Shown: positions 25,609-33,962 of the stretch, one piece after another
How the letters are laid out: each line of letters starts with the position of its first letter
Position numbering within the stretch: the first letter of the stretch is position 1
Assembly (NCBI GenBank): GCA_900102385.1
Contig: FNBQ01000002.1
Span: 1 to 64,000, forward strand
From: Bacteroidales bacterium KHT7
GTDB lineage: Bacteria; Bacteroidota; Bacteroidia; Bacteroidales; Bacteroidaceae
DNA length: 64,000 nucleotides
Direction: 5' to 3'
Made by a program: the position numbers and the translations under genes
The notes under the pieces: generated by a model
Seen by the model: only the letters and a program-made list of their open reading frames with translations
Told to the model about the DNA's origin: nothing
Databases searched by the model: none

Positions 25609-27333
25609 ATGAAACGAATACTGCTTGTCTTGTTTGCCGTGCTGACTGTTGTCGTCGGCGCGCGTGCCAGTCAGCGCGATTCTGCTCAGGCACAGAGGAT
25701 TGCCGTGGCTTTCTTGCAGAAGTATGCGCCCGGCAAAAGTTCGTCGCTAACCCTTGCCCACATCGGGCTGAACAGCAAGCATAAGCTCGTCTACATCTTC
25801 AATAGGGCAAACAACGGCGGATATATCATGGTCTCTGCCGATACTAATACCGAAGATGTGCTGATGTACAGCGAAAGCGGAAAGTTCGACTGGGACTTGC
25901 TTCCGATAAGCATGAAGACGATGATTAGTGACTACGGAAGGCAGATTTCTTTCGCCATAGAACATCCCGAACTGGCATCTAAGACGACTTCGCTCGTGAA
26001 GCCTCAGACTGCCATCAAGCCACTCTTGAAAACGGCTTGGGGACAGTACGAGCCCTATAATTCGGCTTGCCCGGTAAAGGGCGGAAAACGTTGTGCCACA
26101 GGCTGCGTTGCTACGGCTATGGCTCAGGTCATGAACTTCTACAAATATCCTGCAACAGGCTATCCGTGGCAGAGTATGCTTGGCTCGTACAATTCAAAGT
26201 CTCCGAAGGCGAATGTCGATGCCGTATCGAAACTGATGCTCGATTGCGGTCGTAGTGTCAAGGCTACTTACGGCGAGGAGACGAGTGCGCCGATGGTTGA
26301 CGTTGTTTCGGCTTTGCGCGATAAATACGGCTACGACCCTTCGATGATGTATGAAGAACGAGTCTTCTATTCCGACGACGAATGGCGGAAAATCATCTGT
26401 GCCGAACTTTCAAGCGGTCGCCCCGTAGTTTACAGCATCCGCACGGAACTCGGTGCGCACACTTTTGTCTGCGACGGAATAAACCAACTGGGGTATTTCC
26501 ACTATAATATGGGGTGGGAGGGCGATGAGAACGGATATTATCTGATGTCGGCTCTCAAACCCGGAATGGCCGAGAAATTTACTTTTACGGGCTGTCTGCA
26601 CTATATCATTACAGGCATAAAGCCAAGGGGTTCGAAGTTCTACAAAAGCGAGATGCGTTGCTTCGAGTCGCTCACCGGAGGTGTTGTAAAGGAAGGCGGT
26701 TCTGATGTTTTCGAACTGAAGGGAAAATTCCAGAACTATTCGATGTTCGACATGAGCGGAACATTCGGCTGCATCGTTGTAAACGAGGCTACAAAGGTTG
26801 AGACTTTCATTCCGTACCAGAAATTCAGCAAACTCGAATCGCGTCATTATTTCAGTCGCATAAAACTCAGGAGCGAGGATATAACCGAGGGTGGCTCGTA
26901 CCTCGTTTATCCAGCTTATATGCTCGACGGAACGAGCGTTGCCAAGAAGATGAGGCTTCAGCGTGGTTTGCAGCCTCCGCGTCTTAATATCAAGGCTGAA
27001 GGCTTCGGGGTGGTTCTCACAAGCGGCATAAAGGCTGTGAAAGGCGTTGGAAACAAAGTTGAGGTGGTTGTAAATCTGAAGGCGAACAAGCCTTTGCCCG
27101 ATGCCGAAATCTACGCTTTCGTCTTCCCTGTCGAAGGTGGCAACTCGCTTGCCTATACTGTTCCGCTGAAAATCAGCATGGAACAGGGAACGCAGAAGAA
27201 TTTCGTCCTTCGCGGCGATTTTACGAGCGGAAAACCCGGACAGAAATACAACGTAGCCGTCTTTCTCGAACTTGCCGGCGAACGCATAAAACTCGCTCCA
27301 AACTACATGAATTCTACTGAGTTGAAATGGTAA
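25609..27333 (+). CDS. Secreted C10-family cysteine protease (streptopain/interpain-like)
   Basis: 574 residues: signal peptide (about 1-20), an N-terminal pro-domain resembling the Spi/Inhibitor_I69 fold (about 21-135), and a papain-like catalytic domain. The catalytic Cys166 sits in CATGCVATAMAQVM, His284 in GAHTFVCDG and the orienting Asn300 in YNMGWEG, all as in SpeB and interpain A. Residues about 340-574 are an extra beta-rich tail with no clear family. C10 enzymes are made as inactive precursors that mature themselves outside the cell. It starts 28 bases after rarA; a shared transcript is possible but the functions are unrelated. Confidence 0.93.
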   Translation: MKRILLVLFAVLTVVVGARASQRDSAQAQRIAVAFLQKYAPGKSSSLTLAHIGLNSKHKLVYIFNRANNGGYIMVSADTNTEDVLMYSESGKFDWDLLPISMKTMISDYGRQISFAIEHPELASKTTSLVKPQTAIKPLLKTAWGQYEPYNSACPVKGGKRCATGCVATAMAQVMNFYKYPATGYPWQSMLGSYNSKSPKANVDAVSKLMLDCGRSVKATYGEETSAPMVDVVSALRDKYGYDPSMMYEERVFYSDDEWRKIICAELSSGRPVVYSIRTELGAHTFVCDGINQLGYFHYNMGWEGDENGYYLMSALKPGMAEKFTFTGCLHYIITGIKPRGSKFYKSEMRCFESLTGGVVKEGGSDVFELKGKFQNYSMFDMSGTFGCIVVNEATKVETFIPYQKFSKLESRHYFSRIKLRSEDITEGGSYLVYPAYMLDGTSVAKKMRLQRGLQPPRLNIKAEGFGVVLTSGIKAVKGVGNKVEVVVNLKANKPLPDAEIYAFVFPVEGGNSLAYTVPLKISMEQGTQKNFVLRGDFTSGKPGQKYNVAVFLELAGERIKLAPNYMNSTELKW

Positions 27334-27340
27334 TAAAAAA

Positions 27341-27371
27341 ACTCGCAACCGATAAAGTGTTGGTTGCGAGT
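27341..27371. terminator. Bidirectional terminator between the C10 protease and ygiQ
   Basis: ACTCGCAACC / GGTTGCGAGT form a perfect 10-bp stem with A runs before and T runs after it, so it ends both convergent transcripts. Confidence 0.9.
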
Positions 27372-27375
27372 TTTT

Positions 27376-29403
27376 TTACTTTTTATAACTTTTGTGAATC
27401 CTCTTTTCAAAATCCTTGTGGTAGTCGAAGTGCGACTTCTTTTTGTCTTGCTCTTTCTTTCCCTTTTTGTTGTTCGGTTTTGGTTTCTGAGGTTCGTCGC
27501 GTCGCTGCTTTCTATCATCCCTGTAATCTTGCGGTTGCACATCATGATAGAGCTTGTCCAGAAGGTCTTTGCGGTTCATTCGGCGGAGAGCGTTTGCAAT
27601 GTTGCGCCTCTCCTCGGGCTTGTACCAGAAGAAGAATTGCCTCTGCTCAAGTTTCTCCTGCGGATTCTTCGCGCTGAAAACCTCCTCCATCGTGTACGGA
27701 TGATATCCGGTGTACCAAGCCTCTGTACTCACGGTCATTGGGGTAGGAGTGAAGTCTTGAACCTGTTCCAGATGGAAGTCTAGGTCTTTCGTCAGAACCG
27801 CCAACTCTGCCATGTCTTCGGCAGTACAACCCGGGTGACTGCTTATGAAGTACGGAATAATCTGCTGGTGCATTCCCGTCTCCTTGTTTATCTGGTCGAA
27901 GATGTGCTTGAATTCGTAGAACTGCGTGAACGAAGGCTTGCGCATCAGGTACAGAACCTTGTCCGAAGTGTGTTCCGGTGCTACTTTCAGACGTCCGCTT
28001 ACATGCTTCGTAATCAGTTCTTTAGTGTACTCTCGGTTCACTTTGTTCACCTTCTCGTCGCCCGAATCGTGCAGCAGAAGGTCGTATCGCACGCCGCTTC
28101 CAATGAAACTCTTCTTTATGCCCGGAATCTTGTCCACAGACTTGTAAATGTCGAGAAGTTGACTGTGGTCGGTGTTCAGATTCTTGCATACCGAAGGGTG
28201 GATGCACGACGGACGCTTGCACTTGTGGCAGATGTCGAGATTCTTGCCGTGCATTCCGTACATATTTGCCGACGGACCGCCCAAATCCGACAGATTTCCC
28301 TTGAAGTCGGGCATCTCGGTTATGGCTTTCACCTCTTTCATGATGCTCTCCTTGCTTCGGCTTGTAATGAATTTTCCTTGATGAGCCGAGATGGTGCAGA
28401 AGGCGCATCCGCCGAAACATCCTCGGTGAAGGTTTACCGAGAATTTAATCATATCGTATGCCGGAATACGCTTACCCTTGTATTTTGGGTGGGGCAGACG
28501 AGTGTACGGAAGGTCAAAGCAGGCATCAAGTTCGCCTTGCGTCATTGGCTGGAATGGCGGAGTTACAACGACATATTTGCCGTCGGTCTCCTGAAGTATT
28601 CGCTGAGCCGAATACTTGTTGCTTTCTTCCTCGATGTGGCGGAAGTTCTCGGCCTCGAACTTCTTGTTTTTCAGACACTCTGCATGCGAGTGCAGAATTA
28701 GGTCGTCGCTCCTTATTCCACCGGGAATACGGTCTTCTTTCAGCCACATAACCGTCTGATTGACAGGATGTCTGAACAGAATCTCGTTAAAAAGTTCGGT
28801 CGTGACCTTCTCTTCGTCGTAATGAAGTCCGTCGAGAAGAGCACGGCATAGAGCCACCGTGTTTTTTTCGCCCATTCCGTAGAGAATCATATCGGCTCCG
28901 CTGTCGCATAAAATGCTTCTGCGCAGCGAATTCTGCCAATAATCGTAGTGGGTGAGTCGGCGCAAGGATGCTTCTATTCCGCCCAAAACAACGGGAACGT
29001 CGGGCCACAGTTGCTTCAGAATCTTTGAATATACGATGCTCGGATATTCCGGACGCTTGTCGTGACGACCGTCGGGAGTGTAGGCATCTTCAGAGCGAAG
29101 ACGCTTGTTTGCTGTGTATTTATTAACCATGGAGTCCATGCAGCCCGGCGAGATGCCGAAGAACAGACGCGGTCTGCCCAACTTGCGAAAGTCGCGCAGG
29201 TCGTCTTGCCAGTTGGGTTGCGGCACAATGGCAACTCTCAGCCCCTCGGCTTCGATTATTCTGCCAATTACTGCCGCTCCGAACGACGGGTGATCAACGT
29301 ATGCATCTCCACTGAACAGGATGACATCAAGTTCATCCCATCCCCTCAAATCTAATTCCTTTTTTGTTGTAGGAAGCCAGTCTGATAATTTGAACTCCTT
29401 CAT
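27376..29403 (-). CDS. YgiQ-family radical SAM protein
   Basis: 675 residues. The N-terminal UPF0313 region contains GGIEASLRRLTHYDYW, and the radical-SAM cluster CFGGCAFC supplies Cys329, Cys333 and Cys336. A second set of cysteines (CHKCKRPSCIHPSVC) follows. The tail (about 610-675) is Lys/Arg/Asp-rich and probably disordered. The biochemical reaction of this widely conserved family is not established. It is 4 bases downstream of the small orphan at 29408-29716, so the two are probably co-transcribed. Confidence 0.93.
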   Translation of the reverse strand: MKEFKLSDWLPTTKKELDLRGWDELDVILFSGDAYVDHPSFGAAVIGRIIEAEGLRVAIVPQPNWQDDLRDFRKLGRPRLFFGISPGCMDSMVNKYTANKRLRSEDAYTPDGRHDKRPEYPSIVYSKILKQLWPDVPVVLGGIEASLRRLTHYDYWQNSLRRSILCDSGADMILYGMGEKNTVALCRALLDGLHYDEEKVTTELFNEILFRHPVNQTVMWLKEDRIPGGIRSDDLILHSHAECLKNKKFEAENFRHIEEESNKYSAQRILQETDGKYVVVTPPFQPMTQGELDACFDLPYTRLPHPKYKGKRIPAYDMIKFSVNLHRGCFGGCAFCTISAHQGKFITSRSKESIMKEVKAITEMPDFKGNLSDLGGPSANMYGMHGKNLDICHKCKRPSCIHPSVCKNLNTDHSQLLDIYKSVDKIPGIKKSFIGSGVRYDLLLHDSGDEKVNKVNREYTKELITKHVSGRLKVAPEHTSDKVLYLMRKPSFTQFYEFKHIFDQINKETGMHQQIIPYFISSHPGCTAEDMAELAVLTKDLDFHLEQVQDFTPTPMTVSTEAWYTGYHPYTMEEVFSAKNPQEKLEQRQFFFWYKPEERRNIANALRRMNRKDLLDKLYHDVQPQDYRDDRKQRRDEPQKPKPNNKKGKKEQDKKKSHFDYHKDFEKRIHKSYKK

Positions 29404-29407
29404 TTAG

Positions 29408-29716
29408 TTAATTTTGTTCTGTAGTCTTGCCGCACCACTCAATGTAAAGCAAAATGAGGTTGTGCAGTCCAAAGGCTTTCATATCGCTATTGTAAATAAC
29501 GTCGAAGCAGAGGTCGAGCAGGTCTTTTCTGTCTTCTGTCTGCGACTCTATCATCGAGCGTATTGTCATTTTCAGTTTGTCAAGAACCCCTTCGTCAACG
29601 ATTCCATTACTGTCTATAAGGTTCTGAAACAGTGAGTATTTGTGGATTGTGTTAAGGTGCTCGTCAAGAATGTTGATTGAGCGTGTACCTGATTCGTTAG
29701 CTTGTATTGTGTACAT
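29408..29716 (-). CDS. Small acidic helical protein, unknown function
   Basis: 102 residues with no signal peptide or membrane segment. It is largely helical and mildly acidic, with LDEHLNTIHKYSLFQNLID and LCFDVIYNSDMKAFGLHNLILLYIEW as the main helices. I do not recognise a family. It lies 4 bases before the radical-SAM gene on the same strand, which makes it a candidate partner, and 90 bases after the terminator of the twin peptide genes, so it is probably transcribed separately from them. Confidence 0.65.
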   Translation of the reverse strand: MYTIQANESGTRSINILDEHLNTIHKYSLFQNLIDSNGIVDEGVLDKLKMTIRSMIESQTEDRKDLLDLCFDVIYNSDMKAFGLHNLILLYIEWCGKTTEQN

Positions 29717-29806
29717 AATTTATTATGGTTATAGTTATTTTGTTTTAGCAAAGATAGCAATAAATTTGAACTTTATGTGGAAAATATGTAAAAAGAGCAC
29801 AAAAAA

Positions 29807-29838
29807 GCCGTAATCAACATTCTTTGTGTGATTACGGC
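29807..29838 (-). terminator. Terminator of the twin peptide genes
   Basis: GCCGTAATCA / TGATTACGGC form a perfect 10-bp stem followed on the minus strand by six T. It lies 52 bases after the stop of the second peptide gene. Confidence 0.88.
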
Positions 29839-29890
29839 GCATTAGTTTTCAACTGCGTTGGTGCATTGTCCAACCTGATGTTCTGATCTC

Positions 29891-29992
29891 TTAGATTGCA
29901 TAAGGGTTGTTCATTAAGTTCATACCATTAGCGTTCAAGCCCTTGAAAAACTCCTTTGCAAATCTTACTGCGAATTTAATCATTGTATTCAT
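29891..29992 (-). CDS. 33-residue peptide B (paralogue of peptide A)
   Basis: The ATG at 29992 opens 33 codons: an amphipathic, cationic N-terminal half (NTMIKFAVRFAKEFFK) followed by GLNANGMNLMNNPYAI. The second half matches peptide A (30077-30178) at the pattern GLNxNGxNxMxxPY, in a peptide of exactly the same length, so this is a real pair and not a chance open frame. There is no Gly-Gly leader site, Cys or signal cleavage site. The family is unknown to me. It is 84 bases downstream of peptide A and shares its promoter and terminator. Confidence 0.75.
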   Translation of the reverse strand: MNTMIKFAVRFAKEFFKGLNANGMNLMNNPYAI

Positions 29993-30076
29993 ATCTCTTA
30001 AAATTTAAATTGTTTGTAACTCTTTTTTCTCTTTTCTTCTTTCTTAATACATTTTGCTTCTGTCAGCCCACTTCTC

Positions 30077-30178
30077 TTAGAAGTTGTAAGGATACATCAT
30101 GTAGTTCTTACCGTTCTCGTTAAGACCTTCTTTGATGATCTTCTTAACCTTAGCTGCTACAAATTTCATTTTCTTCAT
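30077..30178 (-). CDS. 33-residue peptide A (paralogue of peptide B)
   Basis: The ATG at 30178 opens 33 codons: a strongly basic amphipathic helix (KKMKFVAAKVKKIIKE) and then GLNENGKNYMMYPYNF. It shares length and the GLNxNGxNxMxxPY core with peptide B. A consensus promoter lies about 50 bases upstream (30230-30258). Size, charge and amphipathicity suggest an antimicrobial, membrane-active or signalling peptide, but no export or modification gene is adjacent. Function is not assigned. Confidence 0.75.
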   Translation of the reverse strand: MKKMKFVAAKVKKIIKEGLNENGKNYMMYPYNF

Positions 30179-30229
30179 AAAGCTTCTTTTTTTTTAAGTT
30201 AATACTCAATGTCTTTCTGTTTGACATTG

Positions 30230-30258
30230 CAAAGATACGAATGAAATATGTTTTACAA
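30230..30258 (-). promoter_or_regulatory. Promoter of the twin peptide genes
   Basis: On the minus strand, TTG, 18 bases, then TATCTTTG, a full match to the Bacteroidetes consensus; the TSS would fall about 45 bases before peptide A. Confidence 0.8.
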
Positions 30259-30286
30259 CATAAAATAATGAGAAATATATAAAAAA

Positions 30287-30322
30287 GCACCGTTTTCTTG
30301 ACTATTATCAAGAAAACGGTGC
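30287..30322 (-). terminator. Terminator of the secreted 162-residue protein
   Basis: GCACCGTTTTCTTGA / TCAAGAAAACGGTGC is a perfect 15-bp stem followed by six T on the minus strand. It insulates the peptide promoter from upstream transcription. Confidence 0.92.
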
Positions 30323-30351
30323 TTTAAAAGTATGTTTTATAACATTATTTC

Positions 30352-30840
30352 TTATCTTTTTCGCTGAGCAATGGTCAGCGATGCATATTCATCCCACTCG
30401 TTGTATGTAACGTCAAAGTCGCCTTCGTTGTTTATGTATTCAACTCGGATTCCGCCTGCTCTTTCCTGTTCTTCGCCTGGCTCATAGCCGCGTCCCTTAA
30501 AATATTTCAGAATCTGCTTGAATGCTTTCTTGTTTGAGTGCATGTAGTTAATCTGATTTCCCTGAACCGGGTCGTATTCTATCGTAACGGTTGCGTATGG
30601 CGAATCGTTAACCTTCATGCTGTTGTCTTCGGAAACTGTAACGTTCTTTGCCCATACAATTCGCTTCGGACCATTTTCTTCGGTCTGAAACTGATATTGC
30701 AGACCTCGTGGACTAAGGAAGTTTGTTGCCTGTCTCAGCGATTTGTCCATCAGTGCAATAAGGTCTTCTGCATAGATGTCCTGAGCCTGAATAAACGTAG
30801 ACGATAGGCAGAATATAAGGAGTGCAATGTATTTTTTCAT
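30352..30840 (-). CDS. Secreted protein, unknown function
   Basis: The start at 30840 (MKKYIALLIFCLSSTF) gives 162 residues with a standard signal peptide cleaved after IQA; the open frame extends nine codons further upstream without signal character. The mature protein is a mixed alpha/beta domain with DLIALMDKSLRQATNFLSPRG and an alternating-strand segment YATVTIEYDP. I do not recognise a family. It is probably periplasmic and is monocistronic, between tRNA-Tyr and its own terminator. Confidence 0.75.
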   Translation of the reverse strand: MKKYIALLIFCLSSTFIQAQDIYAEDLIALMDKSLRQATNFLSPRGLQYQFQTEENGPKRIVWAKNVTVSEDNSMKVNDSPYATVTIEYDPVQGNQINYMHSNKKAFKQILKYFKGRGYEPGEEQERAGGIRVEYINNEGDFDVTYNEWDEYASLTIAQRKR

Positions 30841-30935
30841 CTTCTTAAACTTTTTAGAGTTGTACAATAGTTCGTTTTAATGCGCATATGCAAATATACA
30901 AATATTTTTTCATTTGCTTGTTTTGAAAAATAAAA

Positions 30936-30962
30936 AACACCAACAAAGTTATTGTTGATGTT
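30936..30962 (-). terminator. tRNA-Tyr terminator
   Basis: AACACCAACA / TGTTGATGTT stem (one G-T pair) with a T run on the minus strand, directly after the tRNA 3' end. Confidence 0.7.
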
Positions 30963-30967
30963 TTCTG

Positions 30968-31050
30968 TGGGCAGGGACGGATTCGAACCGCCGAAGCCGT
31001 GAAGCAACAGATTTACAGTCTGCCCGTTTTAACCACTTACCTACCTACCC
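30968..31050 (-). tRNA. tRNA-Tyr (GTA)
   Basis: The minus strand folds as a tRNA with a long variable arm, 83 bases. The acceptor arms GGGTAGG / CCTGCCC pair with one G-U, the anticodon loop reads CTGTAAA (anticodon GTA), the T arm contains GGTTCGAATCC, and the discriminator base is A. The CCA end is not encoded. Tyr identity follows from the anticodon and the type II variable arm. Confidence 0.95.
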
Positions 31051-31146
31051 GGCCGCTTTATTTTTCAAAAGCGATGCAAAGATAGCACTTATTTTTGAAA
31101 CAGCCAAGAAAATATTGGTATATTTTTCAGAATAATGCTTTTCAAA

Positions 31147-31623
31147 TTAAAAGTTCACCATTTTTATGGCAGTAACGGCGCATTCATCGCCCTTGTTTCC
31201 AAGTCTTCCACCTGCGCGTTCTTCGGCTTGCTCCATGTTGTTGGTTGTAAGAAGTCCGTAGATAACAGGAATCTCGCCCTCGGTATTGAGTTGAGCCAAT
31301 CCCTGAGTTGTGCCAGCGCAGATGTAGTCGAAGTGCGGTGTGTCGCCTCTAACAACGCAGCCTATGGCGATAACGGCGTCGAACTTTCCGCTCTTGCTCA
31401 TCTTCTGAGCACCGTAGATAAGTTCGAAACTTCCCGGAACCATCTTCATTTCAATGTCGTCTTCCTTAACACCATGCTTCAGGAGAGTGTTGCGTGCTCC
31501 CTCGGCAAGTGCAAATGTTATGTTGCTGTTCCACTCGGCAACAACGATGCCGAACTTTTTGCCCTCGGCATTTGGAACTGAATCGAAGTCGTAATCCGAC
31601 AGATTGTGATATTTTGTAGCCAT
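31147..31623 (-). CDS. ribH: 6,7-dimethyl-8-ribityllumazine synthase
   Basis: 158 residues, the usual size. The family segments [26 protein letters not shown] and [19 protein letters not shown] are present; the last contains the catalytic His. The enzyme makes the riboflavin precursor lumazine from the RibA/RibB butanone phosphate and the pyrimidine intermediate, as a multimeric shell in the cytoplasm. It follows the TPR gene with its own terminator between them. Confidence 0.96.
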   Translation of the reverse strand: MATKYHNLSDYDFDSVPNAEGKKFGIVVAEWNSNITFALAEGARNTLLKHGVKEDDIEMKMVPGSFELIYGAQKMSKSGKFDAVIAIGCVVRGDTPHFDYICAGTTQGLAQLNTEGEIPVIYGLLTTNNMEQAEERAGGRLGNKGDECAVTAIKMVNF

Positions 31624-31655
31624 ATTAGTTTTTTGTTTGTGGGTTGAAAAATTAA

Positions 31656-31685
31656 AAGGTGCGTTCTATTGTCAGAGCGCACCTT
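31656..31685 (-). terminator. Terminator after the TPR gene
   Basis: AAGGTGCG / CGCACCTT stem, extendable by TTCT / AGAG with one mismatch, 24 bases after the TPR-gene stop. A short T/A tract follows on the minus strand. Readthrough into ribH is possible. Confidence 0.75.
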
Positions 31686-31708
31686 GATTATTTATAATAT
31701 AAGGTATA

Positions 31709-32419
31709 TTATTTAATATTTGCCTTTGCGCGCTCAATGTACTTGTCGATATCCTGAGCCTGCATTGACTGAACATACTTTGTCTTGATCTGCTCGTAGC
31801 ACTCAAGTGCCTCCTTGTAGTTGTTCTGACTTTCGAGAATCTCGCCTGCCTGAACAAGGAAGATTGGGCTGAGAGAGTTGTTGTCGGCCTTGCTTGCAGC
31901 CTTCTTGAGGGTGCTTACAGCCTTGTCGTACTCTTTGAGTTGTGCGTAGCAGTTGCCCAGTGTTCCGAGTGCTGAAGGACCAACCATCTGGTCTTTTCCG
32001 TCGAAGTCCTCAAGATATTTTACAGCCTCTTTGTACTTGCCTGTCTGTGCGTAGCAGATGCCTGCGTAAGCGTTTGCAAGGTTTGCAGCATCGGTGCAGC
32101 CGTATGTGTCGATGATTGAAAGGAAGCCCGGAGTGCCTTTGTCGCCCTTCAGAGCCTTCTCAAAATCGCCCTCGTTAAAAAGTTGCTGTGGCTTTGCAAG
32201 CTCTGTTGATGCCTTAATCTCGCGAGGACCGAAATAGAATTCCTTGCTAAGGAAGAAGGCCGCAATCACTGCAAGAACAGCGCCTGTTCCTATAAGCAGA
32301 CCCTTCTTGTGGTCGCTGATGAATGCCTCAGACTTAGAGATGGTCTCTGCAAATCCGTTGCTCTCATCATTGTGCTGCTCGTTAGCAGCAGTCTCTTTCA
32401 GATTGTTATTTTCTGCCAT
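31709..32419 (-). CDS. Membrane-anchored TPR protein (YfgM-like)
   Basis: 236 residues. A charged N-terminal tail (1-38) is followed by one membrane helix (about 39-58, GLLIGTGAVLAVIAAFFLS) and a periplasmic region of TPR units, e.g. AYAGICYAQTGKYKEAVKYLEDF and LGNCYAQLKEYDKAVSTLKKA. This layout matches the tetratricopeptide_2/YfgM type associated with the Sec translocon and chaperones in other bacteria; that role is inferred only. It is divergent from recF with a -7 TATTTTTG element at 32470-32477 on the minus strand. Confidence 0.85.
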   Translation of the reverse strand: MAENNNLKETAANEQHNDESNGFAETISKSEAFISDHKKGLLIGTGAVLAVIAAFFLSKEFYFGPREIKASTELAKPQQLFNEGDFEKALKGDKGTPGFLSIIDTYGCTDAANLANAYAGICYAQTGKYKEAVKYLEDFDGKDQMVGPSALGTLGNCYAQLKEYDKAVSTLKKAASKADNNSLSPIFLVQAGEILESQNNYKEALECYEQIKTKYVQSMQAQDIDKYIERAKANIK

Positions 32420-32569
32420 TATTTTTTATTTTTTATTATTTTCTTAGTTTTAGCCTCTATGTCGGCGTGCAAAAATAGTTTTTTTATTCCGATTGATGAA
32501 ATTTATTTGCAGTTTTTTTACTTTTTCTTGAAGATTAAGTTTATTTTTGCAGTCCGAACAAATGATGAT

Positions 32570-33676
32570 ATGCAGTTAAACCATATTTCGATTTTAAACT
32601 ACAAGAATATACAGGAAGCAGATTTGTCGTTATCGCCCAAACTGAACTGTTTCATCGGCAGCAACGGCGAGGGAAAGACGAACATGCTCGATGCAGTATA
32701 TTTTCTTTCATTCTGCAAGAGCGCAAACAATTCTGTAGATTCGCAGGTAATCCGCCACGGTGATGACTTCTTCGTTATTCAGGGACAGTATGTCTCTGAA
32801 CAAAATGATGCCGAGGACATATACTGCGGAATGAAGCGCGGCACGAAGAAGCGTTTCAGACGCAACAAGAAGGATTACAAGAAGTTGAGCGAGCATATCG
32901 GACTTATTCCGCTGGTGATGGTGTCACCCGACGATGCTGAACTTATCTCGGGCGGAAGTGAGGTTAGGCGTAAGTTTATGGATGTCGTAATATCGCAGTA
33001 CGACCGCGAATATCTCGACGCGCTAATCCGTTATAATAAAGCACTTTTGCAGCGAAACACTCTGCTGAAGATGGAAGAAGAGCCTGACTGGACACTCGTC
33101 TCGTTGTGGGAAGAACAGATGGCTATCGAGGGTGACAAGATTTTCAGGGCGAGAACCGAGTTTATCTCGGCGTTCATGCCTATTTTTCAGAAGTTTTATC
33201 AACTAATATCGTCAGAGCACGAGACTGTTGAACTCGAATATGTTTCGCACGGACAGAGAGGCAATCTGCTTGATGTAATACAGCGCGATAGGGCCAAGGA
33301 CAGAATTGTCGGATATTCGCTTCATGGCATTCACAAGGACGATTTGATAATGTCGCTCGGAGGATTTCCGCTAAAGAAGGAAGGCTCGCAAGGGCAGTGC
33401 AAGACATTTGTCGTTGCGCTGAAGTTTGCGCAATTCGATTTTCTCCGCCGAACAGGTAGAAAGACGACTCCGATTCTGCTTCTCGATGATATTTTCGACA
33501 AACTCGATGCGCGTAGGGTAGAGCAGATTGTAAAACTTGTGGCGAGCGATGAATTTGGTCAGACATTTATAACCGACACAAACAAGGATAATCTCGATGC
33601 CATTCTGTCGAGCATGAATGGCGAGTATAAACTATTTGATGTGTCGGCAGGCGAAATAAAAGAAAGACATGTTTAG
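32570..33676 (+). CDS. recF: DNA replication and repair protein RecF
   Basis: The start at 32570 (MQLNHISILNYKNIQ) gives 368 residues, normal for RecF; the frame runs open for 87 more codons upstream but those read as AT-rich noise and overlap the divergent TPR gene. Walker A is GSNGEGKTN at 30-38, the ABC signature region is QGQCKTFVVALKFAQ, and Walker B is PILLLDDIFDKLD. It loads RecA at ssDNA gaps. The DUF721 gene overlaps its last 8 bases. Confidence 0.95.
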   Translation: MQLNHISILNYKNIQEADLSLSPKLNCFIGSNGEGKTNMLDAVYFLSFCKSANNSVDSQVIRHGDDFFVIQGQYVSEQNDAEDIYCGMKRGTKKRFRRNKKDYKKLSEHIGLIPLVMVSPDDAELISGGSEVRRKFMDVVISQYDREYLDALIRYNKALLQRNTLLKMEEEPDWTLVSLWEEQMAIEGDKIFRARTEFISAFMPIFQKFYQLISSEHETVELEYVSHGQRGNLLDVIQRDRAKDRIVGYSLHGIHKDDLIMSLGGFPLKKEGSQGQCKTFVVALKFAQFDFLRRTGRKTTPILLLDDIFDKLDARRVEQIVKLVASDEFGQTFITDTNKDNLDAILSSMNGEYKLFDVSAGEIKERHV

Positions 33677-33962
33677 ACGAAAGGAACAATCGATAGGCGA
33701 GGTGCTGAATTTTTTCTTGCGCCAGAATGGACTTGAATCTCCGCTAAACGAGTTTCATCTGATGAACTCGGCATGGCGCGATGTTCTGGGCAATGCCATT
33801 ATGCGCTACACAGGCGATATGTTCATCAAAAATCAGACTTTGCATGTCGAGATTAAATCGCCGGCTCTGAAGCACGATTTGTTTCTGCGTCGCGACAGAC
33901 TTGTGCAGCAACTCAATGAAAAAGTTGGTGCTCAGGTTATTACGTCTATAATGTTCCACTGA
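33669..33962 (+). CDS. DUF721/DciA-like small protein
   Basis: 97 residues matching the DUF721 pattern: an N-terminal helix (QSIGEVLNFFLRQNGLESPLNE), W-x-x-V (AWRDVLG), and a KH-like segment ending DRLVQQLNEKVG. It overlaps recF by 8 bases, a conserved pairing in Bacteroidetes. Some DUF721 proteins (DciA) help load the replicative helicase; that is plausible here but not shown. Its 3' end overlaps the convergent cyclo-ligase gene by 17 bases. Confidence 0.88.
   Translation: MFRRKEQSIGEVLNFFLRQNGLESPLNEFHLMNSAWRDVLGNAIMRYTGDMFIKNQTLHVEIKSPALKHDLFLRRDRLVQQLNEKVGAQVITSIMFH

Noticed and set aside
27835-28701. A 288-codon plus-strand frame
   Set aside because: It is opposite ygiQ, including the radical-SAM cysteines. 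No signal or domain of its own.
27376-30178. YgiQ as the modifying enzyme of the twin peptides (a RiPP cluster)
   Set aside because: YgiQ is a broadly conserved family not tied to peptides, the two are separated by a strong terminator, and the peptides have no leader-core division. I keep the peptides as a finding without this link.
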